Shown here in pieces: positions 1-6,781 of a stretch of 14,335 nt of DNA. Origin of the DNA: Anaerolineaceae bacterium (GTDB taxonomy: Bacteria; Chloroflexota; Anaerolineae; JAAYZQ01); contig JAAYZQ010000409.1 in assembly GCA_012514775.1 (NCBI GenBank), positions 1-14,335 of the forward strand, written 5' to 3'. The notes under the pieces are model-generated. The model saw only the letters and a program-made list of their open reading frames with translations. It did no database searches and was not told the DNA's origin. A program made the position numbers and the translations under genes. Numbering within the stretch: position 1 is the stretch's first letter; every line of letters starts with the position of its first letter.

Positions 1-1
1 C

Positions 2-91
2 CGCTACGACTGGGACCGAATGGCCCCCCTGTACGACCGCCGCTTTGCCCTGGTGGCCCGGCGGGGCAGCGACACCAGGCTCTGGACGTGA
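2..91 (+). CDS. C-terminal fragment of an unidentified protein
   Basis: An open frame enters from the left edge and ends at a TGA at 89-91, giving 29 residues that begin RYDWDRMAPLYDRR and end DTRLWT. The piece is basic and aromatic, without a recognisable motif. It is convergent with the NERD-domain gene, whose stop codon lies 22 bp further on. Such a tail could belong to a membrane glycosyltransferase or many other families. I do not assign a function. It is called coding because the frame is open up to the edge and its codon usage resembles that of the neighbours. Confidence 0.5.
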   Translation, partial: RYDWDRMAPLYDRRFALVARRGSDTRLWT

Positions 92-113
92 GCCCGTCGT
101 TGCCGGGGCGGCA

Positions 114-899
114 CTACTCCCCGGGCGTCCGGAGGTGGGCGAACATGCTCACCAGCCGGCTCACGTCGCCTCGCGAGAGGCCGTGCCACGGAACGTGCCC
201 GCGGATGCGCTCGGCCAGCTCGGCGGGGCGTAGGATCGGAAAGGGCAGGGCCTGGCGCTCGGCCTCGGCCAGGTCAATGCTGGCCCTGGGATGGCTGAAC
301 ACCACGACCCCCTCGATCCAGAGACGCGTCCGCCGGCTGAGGGCCGGATCTGTGCGCTTGATGCAGGCCCGCAAGTAGTCCACGTTGCGCTTGAGCTGGC
401 GGGCGGGGTCGCGGATGGGCCGCTCTGGCTGGGCAAAGCCACGGCGGCTGGTCTTGGCCTGGTACCACTGCCCGTCGCGGCGGTAGATTCGCCCGCTGTA
501 GTGCTTGGTCTCCAGGGCAAAGACGCCGTTGGGACCCACCACCAGGTGGTCGACGTCGTCGCCGCGCCCCGGGAGCTTCAGGTTGTTCACCAGGTAATAG
601 TCGTCGTCGAGGACGGACAGGACCCGCACCAGTTGCTTCTGGCCCTGCAGCCCGGCGTGGAGCTGGGCGCGCCGCGTGCGGTTGCCCGCGTAGCGCGCCT
701 CGCTGATGATCACGCCCACCGCGGCCGCGGCCGCAAGGGCGGCCAGGACCAGGGCCGGCCAGGGCGGCAGGTCGGCGGCGGCGGTCAGGACGGCAGCCAG
801 TACGGCCAGGGCGGCCAGGATCAACAGCGCCCGGCGCCAGTTGCGCCGCGGCGACACCAAGCTGGCCCGGGCCAGCTCTTCGGCTACGTGGTCCGCCAT
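114..899 (-). CDS. Membrane-anchored NERD domain protein
   Basis: The protein has 261 residues. Residues 24-41 and 47-65 form two hydrophobic segments, a likely membrane hairpin. A NERD (nuclease-related) domain follows. Visible core elements are DDVDHLVVGPNGVFALETKHYSG (D117, E130 and K132, the E-x-K of a PD-(D/E)xK-like fold) and a helix DPARQLKRNVDYL (Q168). NERD domains are presumed nucleic-acid processing modules, and a biochemical role is rarely known. The start is the ATG at 899, because the open frame upstream runs into the preceding gene without homology and the N-terminus MADHVAEELARA looks natural. A GGAG lies about 19 nt upstream, which is too far to be convincing. The gene follows the solute-binding lipoprotein by 26 bp on the same strand and is probably its operon partner. 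Confidence 0.85.
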   Translation of the reverse strand: MADHVAEELARASLVSPRRNWRRALLILAALAVLAAVLTAAADLPPWPALVLAALAAAAAVGVIISEARYAGNRTRRAQLHAGLQGQKQLVRVLSVLDDDYYLVNNLKLPGRGDDVDHLVVGPNGVFALETKHYSGRIYRRDGQWYQAKTSRRGFAQPERPIRDPARQLKRNVDYLRACIKRTDPALSRRTRLWIEGVVVFSHPRASIDLAEAERQALPFPILRPAELAERIRGHVPWHGLSRGDVSRLVSMFAHLRTPGE

Positions 900-925
900 G
901 TTGATGACGTGCAAGGTTCTCCAGC

Positions 926-2344
926 CTATGGCTGCCGCGATAGAACGGCGTTGGTCTTCAGGGCCGCCTGGTCGAGGGCGGTCTGTGGATCGGCATACCC
1001 CTGGGTGACGGACAGGATGGCGGTATAGAGGATGTCTTGTACTTCCAGGCTCGCCGGAAACACAGGCTCCGGCTCGCCGTGGCGCACTATCCCCTTTACC
1101 TGGGTGGCGACAAATGGGTGGGCCGCCAGGGTATCGGTCATCCAGTCGAGGGCCGACAGCCTGACGGGCATGGCTTCCAGCTCCGAGGCCCACTGCGCAG
1201 CCTGGGGAGCCTCGGTGAACCAACGGATGAGCCTCCAGGCCGCTCGCTGGCGGGCGGGGTCGGTGCTCATGATGACAAAGCTGCTGCCGTAAAGCAGCGT
1301 GGCAGGGTCGTCGGGGTTGGCCTGGGGCACGAGGGCCTGGTGCCAGTTAAAGGGCTCGACGCCGTTGTGCAGGGCGCCTTCGTATGCGTCCAGGTAGAGG
1401 GGGGTGTTGCCCGTGGACGAGAAGGCAAAGGCCGCCTGCCCATAGCCAAAGGCCTGATAATCCCCGTAGGTTTCCTGGGGGCGCCAGGCCACGCCGGCGT
1501 CGATGAGCCGGCGGAGGAGAGCCAGGCTCTCCACACCTGCCGGCTCGTTGAATGTCGCCCGGTGCGCGGTTGGATCCAGCAGCCGCCCGCCCCGGCTGTA
1601 AAGCCAGGCGATAAAGGTCGATACGTTCTCCACGTAAGGGTAGCACAGCACGCCCGTCTGGGCCGCCACGTCGTAGCAGGCCTGCTCGAACTCTTCCCAC
1701 GTGCTCGGGGCGCGGTTCCAGCCCGCCTCCGCCAGGAGTGTGTCGTTGGCCCACATGCCCACGGCGTTCTGGGCGAAGGGAAAGGCCAGGACCTCCCGGC
1801 CGCTGCCGGCCAGCCGCCCGGCATCCAGAGACGCAGGCACAAGGTCGGCCAGATCCTCCTGGCTGAGGCCCAGCTCGACGTCGGTCAGGAAGGGGTCCAG
1901 GGGCGCGATGGCGCCGATGGGGGCGTACTGGGCAATCATGGCCGGAAAGGCCACCGCCAGATCGGGCAGCTCGCCATCGGGCAGCTCGGCCATGATGGCG
2001 TCGTGGATGCTGCCGTAGCCGCTCCAGGGTACCATCTCGACCACCACGTCGCGGTTCTCCAGCTCAAAGGCGCGGACCATCTCGGCCAGGAGCAGGCCCT
2101 GGGCACGATCCAGGGGCAGCGGTTCCCAGAAGACGAGGGCGGTGACGCCGGGGGTAATGGTCGCCGTTGCTTCGGGCTCGATGCTGGGTGTTGGCTCGTC
2201 CACCAGCGCCGTCGGCAGCGGGCCGGTCTGGAGCAGCGCGCAGCCGGTGAGGAGGCCGGCCAGGAGCAAGAGGGGGATGGCCAGGCCGATGGTGCGCGCT
2301 CGAACGATCCTCGCCAGGAGGGTCGCGTGGGAAGCATTCTCCAT
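926..2344 (-). CDS. Extracellular solute-binding lipoprotein (family 1, sugar-type ABC)
   Basis: The 472-residue protein carries a basic n-region with Arg at 12, 15 and 17, a hydrophobic stretch IGLAIPLLLLAGLL and a lipobox LTGC (C35), so it should be a diacylated surface lipoprotein. A Pro/Thr/Glu-rich linker (about 41-65) precedes a periplasmic-binding fold starting at VTALVFWEPLP. The C-terminal part has the family pattern LYGSSFVIMSTDPARQRAAW followed by WFTEAPQAAQWA, typical of bacterial SBP_1 carbohydrate binders. An AGGAG sits 11 nt before the ATG. No permease or ATPase gene is in the window, so the transporter partner is elsewhere or absent. A strong promoter lies upstream at 2431-2459. 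The ligand cannot be told from the sequence. Confidence 0.9.
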   Translation of the reverse strand: MENASHATLLARIVRARTIGLAIPLLLLAGLLTGCALLQTGPLPTALVDEPTPSIEPEATATITPGVTALVFWEPLPLDRAQGLLLAEMVRAFELENRDVVVEMVPWSGYGSIHDAIMAELPDGELPDLAVAFPAMIAQYAPIGAIAPLDPFLTDVELGLSQEDLADLVPASLDAGRLAGSGREVLAFPFAQNAVGMWANDTLLAEAGWNRAPSTWEEFEQACYDVAAQTGVLCYPYVENVSTFIAWLYSRGGRLLDPTAHRATFNEPAGVESLALLRRLIDAGVAWRPQETYGDYQAFGYGQAAFAFSSTGNTPLYLDAYEGALHNGVEPFNWHQALVPQANPDDPATLLYGSSFVIMSTDPARQRAAWRLIRWFTEAPQAAQWASELEAMPVRLSALDWMTDTLAAHPFVATQVKGIVRHGEPEPVFPASLEVQDILYTAILSVTQGYADPQTALDQAALKTNAVLSRQP

Positions 2345-2430
2345 CGAGCTCTTTTCTCCTCGCTGAACGTTGCCAGGGCGTCAGGGCTGGCCGTCCTGGA
2401 CCCGCGCCGCCTCAAGACGGCGTCCCGGCT

Positions 2431-2459
2431 ATTATAGCAGAAAGGGTGGCGCCGGTCAA
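2431..2459 (-). promoter_or_regulatory. Sigma-70 type promoter of the lipoprotein-NERD operon
   Basis: Reading the minus strand, TTGACC (2459-2454) is followed after exactly 17 bp by a perfect TATAAT (2436-2431). Transcription would begin near 2424, giving a leader of about 80 nt. The -35 box sits just downstream of the stop codon of the upstream minus-strand gene (2489), so the lipoprotein gene can be expressed independently of it. Confidence 0.75.
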
Positions 2460-2488
2460 ACCGATCACTGCAGGGCAGGCCGGGCGCG

Positions 2489-3682
2489 TCAGGGCCAGGT
2501 GCGCAGCATGTGTCGCATGGACCGGCCGAGGAGCAGGAGCGGCAGCAGGTCCGCGTAGAGGCTCGAGGGCCGCCCCAGGGCCATCTGCAGGTCGGCAGCG
2601 TGGGCGTCGCCCACGTCGGGGGCCACCATGAGGGCCAGGCCGCGGTTCTGGGTGCGATGGCGCAGCACGTGGGGCACCCACTCGTATACATTCTTGAAGC
2701 TGGCGACCATGGACACGGCGCTGTAATGCGGGATGAGGACGGTCTTGCCGCCAAAGCGCTGCCATGCGGCCTCGAAGCGCGTCTCGGTGATGCCAAAGTT
2801 CAGACCGCGCAGGTTGTGGACCCGGCCAAGGACGTCGAACTGGTGCTCGATGTTGCCGCAGCTATGGATGAGGACGCCGCCAAACTCTTCCGACAGGCGG
2901 TTGACGTAGGGCAGGCTGAACCGCTCGTACATCTCGGGGCTGAGCATGGCCAGGACGTCCTCCGACACGGTGATGCCCTGCCCGTCGGGCAGGTAGACGG
3001 GCGGAAAGTGGGCCGGCAAAAACCAGTCGACACGGTCGCGCAGCGCGCGCACAAAGCGGATGATGAGGTCGGTGACCAGTTCCAGGAGGTGGTGGACGGC
3101 CTCGGGGTGTCGCTTCATGGCCACCATAAAGTCGCACGAATCCCAGATGAGGTAGGCGGTGTCCAGCGGCCCCTGCAGATCGGTAAGGGCGATGGGCACC
3201 TTGCCCCGTAGCCGGCTGTTGAACAGGGAGGCATAGGCCAGGACGTCGCCCAACTGGCCGGCGTCGACGGCCGGGGGCGCCAGGTCATAGACCCGCCGGT
3301 ACGGCTCGCCGGCCTTGATGAGCGAATGGGTCATGGGGTACTGGTCGGGCGGGAAGGCCACCTGGCAGCCAAAGGCCGAGGCAAAGACGCCGATGCCCAG
3401 TTGGGGCTGAAAGCGCGGAACATAGTCGTCGCGGTAGAACAGTCGCTGCAGCCAGGCAAAGAGGCGGTTGAAGCGGCGGGTTTCGCGGTACTGCGTCTCC
3501 GGGCAGCGAAACAGGGGGTCCAGGGGCCGCCGCTTGCCGGCATACTCCAGGGGCAGGGCAAGCATGGCGTCGCCCGGGACGAACCACAGGGGACGCGGCA
3601 GGTCCTCCATGGCCCAGAGTGCCTGCCAGCGTGCTATTCGTGCCTGTTCGCTGTTCGACTTCCAGGTGGCGTCGGTGCTCAT
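2489..3682 (-). CDS. Uroporphyrinogen decarboxylase superfamily protein (URO-D / corrinoid methyltransferase-like)
   Basis: The 397-residue protein has the layout of the URO-D superfamily, which includes haem-pathway HemE and the zinc-dependent MtaA/MtbA/CmuA methyltransferases. Recognisable parts are VPIALTDLQGPLDTAYLIW (162-180), MLSPEMYERFSLPYVNRL (247-263) and HSCGNIEHQFDVLG (273-286). The H-x-C of HSCGN matches the first two zinc ligands of the methyltransferases, but no cysteine follows it, so the third usual ligand is missing. HemE itself lacks zinc and has a different N-terminal signature not seen here. The start is the ATG at 3682, with GGAGGAG-like bases immediately upstream. The open frame continuing to 4519 covers the intergenic region and the opposite gene and is not used. 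No corrinoid protein is adjacent, and the substrate is unknown. Confidence 0.85.
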   Translation of the reverse strand: MSTDATWKSNSEQARIARWQALWAMEDLPRPLWFVPGDAMLALPLEYAGKRRPLDPLFRCPETQYRETRRFNRLFAWLQRLFYRDDYVPRFQPQLGIGVFASAFGCQVAFPPDQYPMTHSLIKAGEPYRRVYDLAPPAVDAGQLGDVLAYASLFNSRLRGKVPIALTDLQGPLDTAYLIWDSCDFMVAMKRHPEAVHHLLELVTDLIIRFVRALRDRVDWFLPAHFPPVYLPDGQGITVSEDVLAMLSPEMYERFSLPYVNRLSEEFGGVLIHSCGNIEHQFDVLGRVHNLRGLNFGITETRFEAAWQRFGGKTVLIPHYSAVSMVASFKNVYEWVPHVLRHRTQNRGLALMVAPDVGDAHAADLQMALGRPSSLYADLLPLLLLGRSMRHMLRTWP

Positions 3683-3715
3683 CTCTCCTCCACGGCGAAG
3701 CGGGTCCCGAGCCTG

Positions 3716-3744
3716 ACTATAGCCGAGCAAGGCGCCTTTGTCAA
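3716..3744 (-). promoter_or_regulatory. Sigma-70 type promoter of the URO-D-like gene
   Basis: On the minus strand, a perfect TTGACA (3744-3739) is followed after 17 bp by TATAGT (3721-3716). The predicted start near 3709 gives a leader of about 27 nt carrying a GGAGGAG ribosome-binding site. The spacer contains the perfect 10-bp palindrome AAGGCGCCTT (3729-3738), directly against the -35 box. Confidence 0.8.
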
Positions 3745-3785
3745 GCTCTCCCCCGTGTGGTTGTTGCATTGTCCCTTGACCGCCG

Positions 3786-3858
3786 CCGGGATCGCCGGGC
3801 ACCAGCTCGGCAAGCCGCGTGCAGAGAGCAATGCCGAGCCGGCGCTCGGCGATCCCGG
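3786..3858. repeat. 73-bp imperfect inverted repeat in the divergent control region
   Basis: Arms 3786-3812 and 3832-3858 (27 nt each) match in 24 positions when one is reverse-complemented, with a 19-nt loop. The outer 12 bp (CCGGGATCGCCG) are perfect. All three mismatches are A/G differences. The centre lies at 3822, midway between the -35 boxes of the two divergent promoters (3744 and 3901). No T-run follows either arm, so it is not a classical terminator. Neither predicted promoter would transcribe it, which favours a DNA-level role or a mobile repeat remnant. Confidence 0.7.
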
Positions 3859-3900
3859 GGAGCAGGGCCGACTTGGCCCTACTCTCCCCCGGCACATTAC

Positions 3901-3929
3901 TTGTGCGGGCACACGTTTCGTGATAGAAT
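3901..3929 (+). promoter_or_regulatory. Probable extended -10 promoter of the nucleotidyltransferase operon
   Basis: TTGTGC (3901-3906) and TAGAAT (3924-3929) are separated by 17 bp, and a TG at 3921-3922 gives an extended -10. The -35 match is only three of six. Transcription would begin near 3936, leaving about 26 nt before the ATG at 3962. The short inverted repeat TGTGC-GG-GCACA (3902-3913) overlaps the -35 box and could be an operator. Confidence 0.6.
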
Positions 3930-3961
3930 TGGTGGTTGTGAGTGACGAAAAAGAGGCGCCG

Positions 3962-4549
3962 ATGCCCGTGGCCGCGGTCCTGCTGGCCGCGGGCGGCTCC
4001 AGGCGCATGGGGCAAACGAAACAACTCTTGCCCATCGACGGGCAGCCGATGGTACGCCGTGTGGCGCAGACCGTGTGCCAGGCCGGCCTGGCACAGGTAG
4101 TGGCCGTCGTTGGTGCCGAGGGCGAGGGCGTCGCCCGGGCGCTGGCCGACCTGGATCTGGAGATCGTCCACAACCAGGCCTGGCAGCGGGGCATGAGCAC
4201 CTCGGTGCGCGCCGGGATCGAGGCCTTGCGGCCCGAGATCGAGGCGGCCCTCCTTGTCCTGGCCGACCAGCCGGGGCTGACGCTCGATGCCTTGAAGGCC
4301 CTGGTGGAGGCCTATCGCGCCACGCGGGCACCCATCGTCGCGCCCTATTACCAGGGCCGGCGCGGCAATCCTGTGCTGTTTGCCCGCTCCCTGTTCGCCG
4401 ATCTGGGCCAGGTAGAGGGCGACCAGGGAGGCCGCGCCCTCCTCGTCCGTTACGAGCGGGACGTGGCGCGGGTCGATCTGGACGATGCTGCGATCCTCCT
4501 CGACGTCGATACCAGGCAAGATTATGAGGGTCTATGCAGCGAGAAGTGA
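3962..4549 (+). CDS. MocA-like NTP transferase (molybdenum cofactor cytidylyltransferase family)
   Basis: The 195-residue protein starts with the nucleotide-binding signature LAAGGSRRMGQTK (8-20). It then has ADQP (101-104, with the metal-binding Asp), GNPVLF (135-140) and GDQGGR (153-158). This set is typical of MocA/MobA-like transferases that attach CMP or GMP to molybdopterin, as used by xanthine- or CO-dehydrogenase type enzymes. No molybdoenzyme is in the window, so the acceptor is inferred from family only. Other NTP transferases of similar fold remain possible. The ATG at 3962 is chosen because AGAGG lies 5 nt upstream and the protein then starts one strand before the glycine loop. 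In-frame GTGs at 3932 and 3938 lie at the predicted transcript start. The 3' end overlaps the transporter gene by 16 bp. Confidence 0.85.
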   Translation: MPVAAVLLAAGGSRRMGQTKQLLPIDGQPMVRRVAQTVCQAGLAQVVAVVGAEGEGVARALADLDLEIVHNQAWQRGMSTSVRAGIEALRPEIEAALLVLADQPGLTLDALKALVEAYRATRAPIVAPYYQGRRGNPVLFARSLFADLGQVEGDQGGRALLVRYERDVARVDLDDAAILLDVDTRQDYEGLCSEK

Positions 4550-5940
4550 CTTCAGGACAGACCGCGGCCGAAGTGTCCACCAGGCGTGCGGCCCTCTATG
4601 CCACCACGCTCACGTCCTTTCTGACCCCCTTTATGGACTCGGGGGCCAACGTCGCTCTGCCCGAAATCAGCCGGCAGTTTGGCATGGATGCCGTCGTCCT
4701 GTCGTGGGTGCGCATGGGCTATCTCCTGGCCGCGGCCATCTTCCTGGTACCCTTTGGAAAGCTGGCCGATATCCACGGCCGCAAGAGGGTCTATGCCTAC
4801 GGCACGGTCATCTTTACGCTGGCGGCGCTGACCACCGGCCTATCAACGTCCACAACCATGTTCCTGGGGGCGCGCGTCTTGCAGGGCCTGGGCAGCGCCA
4901 TGATCTTTGGCACCGGCGTGGCCATCCTCACCTCGGCCTACCCGCCCAGCGACCGCGGCCGGGTGCTGGGCATCAACGTCGCCGCCGTCTACCTGGCGGC
5001 GTCGCTGGGACCGTCCATCGGCGGCGTGCTGACGGCGCATTTTGGCTGGCGGAGTATCTTTGCCGTTTCGGTGGCACTCGGCACCGTCGCCCTCTGGTTT
5101 ATCTCGACCCGCCTGCGGGGTGAATGGGCCGAGGCCCGGGACGAGCGGTTCGACCTGCCCGGCTCCCTCATCTATGCCGTCTCCCTCGTCGCCCTGATGC
5201 TGGGCATCTCGCGGCTGCCCGGCGTGACGGCGGCGGGCCTCGCCGCCGCCGGTGTGGTGGGCCTTGGGGTCTTTGCCGGGTGGGAGATGCGGGCCCGGGT
5301 ACCCGTGCTGGACATTCGCCTGTTGGGGTCGAACCGGACCTTTGCCTTCTCCAACCTGGCGGCCCTGGTCAACTATGCTGCCACCGCGGCCATCGCTTTC
5401 CTGTTGAGCCTCTACCTGCGCTATATCAAGGGCCTCGACGCCCAGACGGCCGGCCTGGTGCTCATCGCCCAGCCCGTGGTCCAGGCCATCTTTTCTCCGT
5501 TGGCGGGCAGGCTTTCGGACCGCATCGAGCCGCGCATCGTCGCTTCGGCGGGCATGTCCCTTACCGCCCTGGGGCTGGTGCTGCTGGTGGTCATCAGCCC
5601 TACGACGCCGCTGTGGGCCATCATCCTGCGCCTGGGCCTGCTGGGCTTTGGCTTCGCGCTCTTTTCCTCGCCCAACATGAACGGCATCATGGGCGCCGTA
5701 GACAAGAGGCTGTACGGCGTGGCCTCGGCCATGCTGGCCACCATGCGCCTCATGGGCCAGATGCTCAGCCAGGCCATCGCCACCCTCCTCTTTGCCCTGT
5801 ACATTGGCCGGGTCGAGATCGCGCCCCAGAATTATCCGCAGTTTATGGCCGCCGCCAAGACGGCGTTCGCCATCTTTGCCGTGCTGTGCGGGTTTGGCAT
5901 CCTGGCCTCCATGGCCCGGGGCAGGATCCGCGAGGCGTGA
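4534..5940 (+). CDS. MFS transporter, DHA2-like (14 transmembrane segments)
   Basis: The 468-residue polytopic protein belongs to the major facilitator superfamily. TM1 begins near residue 19 and contains the D-x-x-x-N-V-A-L-P pattern (35-43) typical of EmrB/QacA drug:H+ antiporters. Motif A is GKLADIHGRKRVY (75-87). Motif C is LAASLGPSIGG (154-164), diagnostic for antiporters. The length and about 14 hydrophobic segments fit the DHA2 branch. The ATG at 4534 lies inside the end of the nucleotidyltransferase gene (16-bp overlap), with GAGGG a few bases upstream, implying coupled translation. The substrate is unknown: multidrug export is the family default, while the pairing with a cofactor-type transferase could mean a more specific solute. 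Confidence 0.92.
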   Translation: MQREVTSGQTAAEVSTRRAALYATTLTSFLTPFMDSGANVALPEISRQFGMDAVVLSWVRMGYLLAAAIFLVPFGKLADIHGRKRVYAYGTVIFTLAALTTGLSTSTTMFLGARVLQGLGSAMIFGTGVAILTSAYPPSDRGRVLGINVAAVYLAASLGPSIGGVLTAHFGWRSIFAVSVALGTVALWFISTRLRGEWAEARDERFDLPGSLIYAVSLVALMLGISRLPGVTAAGLAAAGVVGLGVFAGWEMRARVPVLDIRLLGSNRTFAFSNLAALVNYAATAAIAFLLSLYLRYIKGLDAQTAGLVLIAQPVVQAIFSPLAGRLSDRIEPRIVASAGMSLTALGLVLLVVISPTTPLWAIILRLGLLGFGFALFSSPNMNGIMGAVDKRLYGVASAMLATMRLMGQMLSQAIATLLFALYIGRVEIAPQNYPQFMAAAKTAFAIFAVLCGFGILASMARGRIREA

Positions 5941-5965
5941 GCTCCAGATAGGATGGGCTAGTCAA

Positions 5966-6781
5966 GTGGACATTTCCCCTGGAATCGAGATCCTGCGTTC
6001 CATTCGCCACCTCATCGTCGACATGGACGGCGTTCTCTATCGTGGCGCCGAGATGATCCCCGGCACCCCCCAGTTCCTCGCCTTCTTGCGCGAGCAAAGC
6101 ATCGGCTTTGTCCTGGCGACCAACAATGCCACCCGCACGCCGCAGCAGTTCGTGGACAAGCTGGCGGGCATGGGCGTGGAGGTCGACCCGGCCGAGATCT
6201 TGACCTCTTCGCAGGCCACGGCCGGCTACCTGGCCGGTATCGCCCCGCCGGGCACGCGGGTGTTTGTGGTGGGCATGGACGGCCTGCGCGCGGCCCTCCA
6301 GGCGGCAGGCTTTGAGCTGGTGGAAGAGGATCCGGAGTATGTGGTCGCGGGCATGGACTTTACGATTTGCTACGAGCGCCTCGCCGAGGCTACGCTGCAC
6401 ATCCGGGCTGGCGCCGGGTTTGTGGGAACAAACGCGGACCTGACCTTTCCCTCGGAGCGGGGCCTCGTGCCCGGCGCCGGCTCGCTGCTGGCCCTGCTGG
6501 AGGCCGCCACGGGTGTCAAGCCGCGGGTCATTGGCAAGCCGGAGACGACCATGATGGAGCAGGCCATGATGCGCCTGGGTGCCGTGCGGGAAACGACGGC
6601 CGCCCTGGGCGACCGGCTGGAAACCGACATCCTCGCCGGCAAGCGCGCCGGGCTGTGCACCCTCCTCGTGCTCAGCGGCGTCACCGACCGCTCCCTCCTG
6701 GCCACATCCGAGATCCAGCCCGACCTGGTGTTTGAAAACGTGGCCGACCTGTGGGCCACCTGGAAAGAAGTCCTGGCGTGA
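5966..6781 (+). CDS. HAD-IIA family phosphatase (NagD / p-nitrophenyl phosphatase-like)
   Basis: The 271-residue protein has all HAD motifs. Motif I is DMDGVLYRG, with nucleophile D19 and acid D21. Motif II is ATNNATRTP (51-59). Motif III is K191 in GKPETTMM. Motif IV is [11 protein letters not shown] (215-225). The long segment between motifs II and III is the C2 cap that defines subfamily IIA. These enzymes dephosphorylate small phosphates such as 2-phosphoglycolate, nucleotides or p-nitrophenyl phosphate, and the natural substrate here is open. The GTG at 5966 is selected because it is the only suitable start before motif I, with a GGATGGG stretch upstream as a weak ribosome site. The stop overlaps the rlmN start in GTGA, so the two are translationally coupled. 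The transporter ends 25 bp upstream. Confidence 0.9.
   Translation: MDISPGIEILRSIRHLIVDMDGVLYRGAEMIPGTPQFLAFLREQSIGFVLATNNATRTPQQFVDKLAGMGVEVDPAEILTSSQATAGYLAGIAPPGTRVFVVGMDGLRAALQAAGFELVEEDPEYVVAGMDFTICYERLAEATLHIRAGAGFVGTNADLTFPSERGLVPGAGSLLALLEAATGVKPRVIGKPETTMMEQAMMRLGAVRETTAALGDRLETDILAGKRAGLCTLLVLSGVTDRSLLATSEIQPDLVFENVADLWATWKEVLA

Larger units (their letters stand above)
3683..3961. other. Divergent intergenic control region
   Basis: The 279-bp stretch separates the minus-strand URO-D-like gene from the plus-strand nucleotidyltransferase operon. It holds two outward-facing promoters, the 10-bp palindrome in one spacer, the short inverted repeat over the other -35 box, and the centred 73-bp inverted repeat. 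No additional gene is supported in it. Confidence 0.7.

Noticed and set aside
103..124. CCGGGG/CCCCGG inverted repeat at the convergent junction
   Set aside because: Only 6 bp, without a T-tract, and it overlaps the NERD stop codon. Too weak to call a terminator.
900..1223. Upstream extension of the NERD gene frame
   Set aside because: It would overlap the end of the lipoprotein gene by about 300 bp, and the added residues look like shadow translation. The ATG at 899 fits better.
1037..2437. 466-codon open frame on the plus strand opposite the solute-binding lipoprotein
   Set aside because: Its translation has no recognisable family, is rich in Gly/Arg/His/Gln as typical of antisense frames in GC-rich DNA, and mirrors a gene with a lipobox, promoter and ribosome site.
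3683..4519. Upstream extension of the URO-D-like frame
   Set aside because: It crosses the divergent promoters and the opposite-strand transferase gene. The ATG at 3682 has a strong ribosome site and a promoter.
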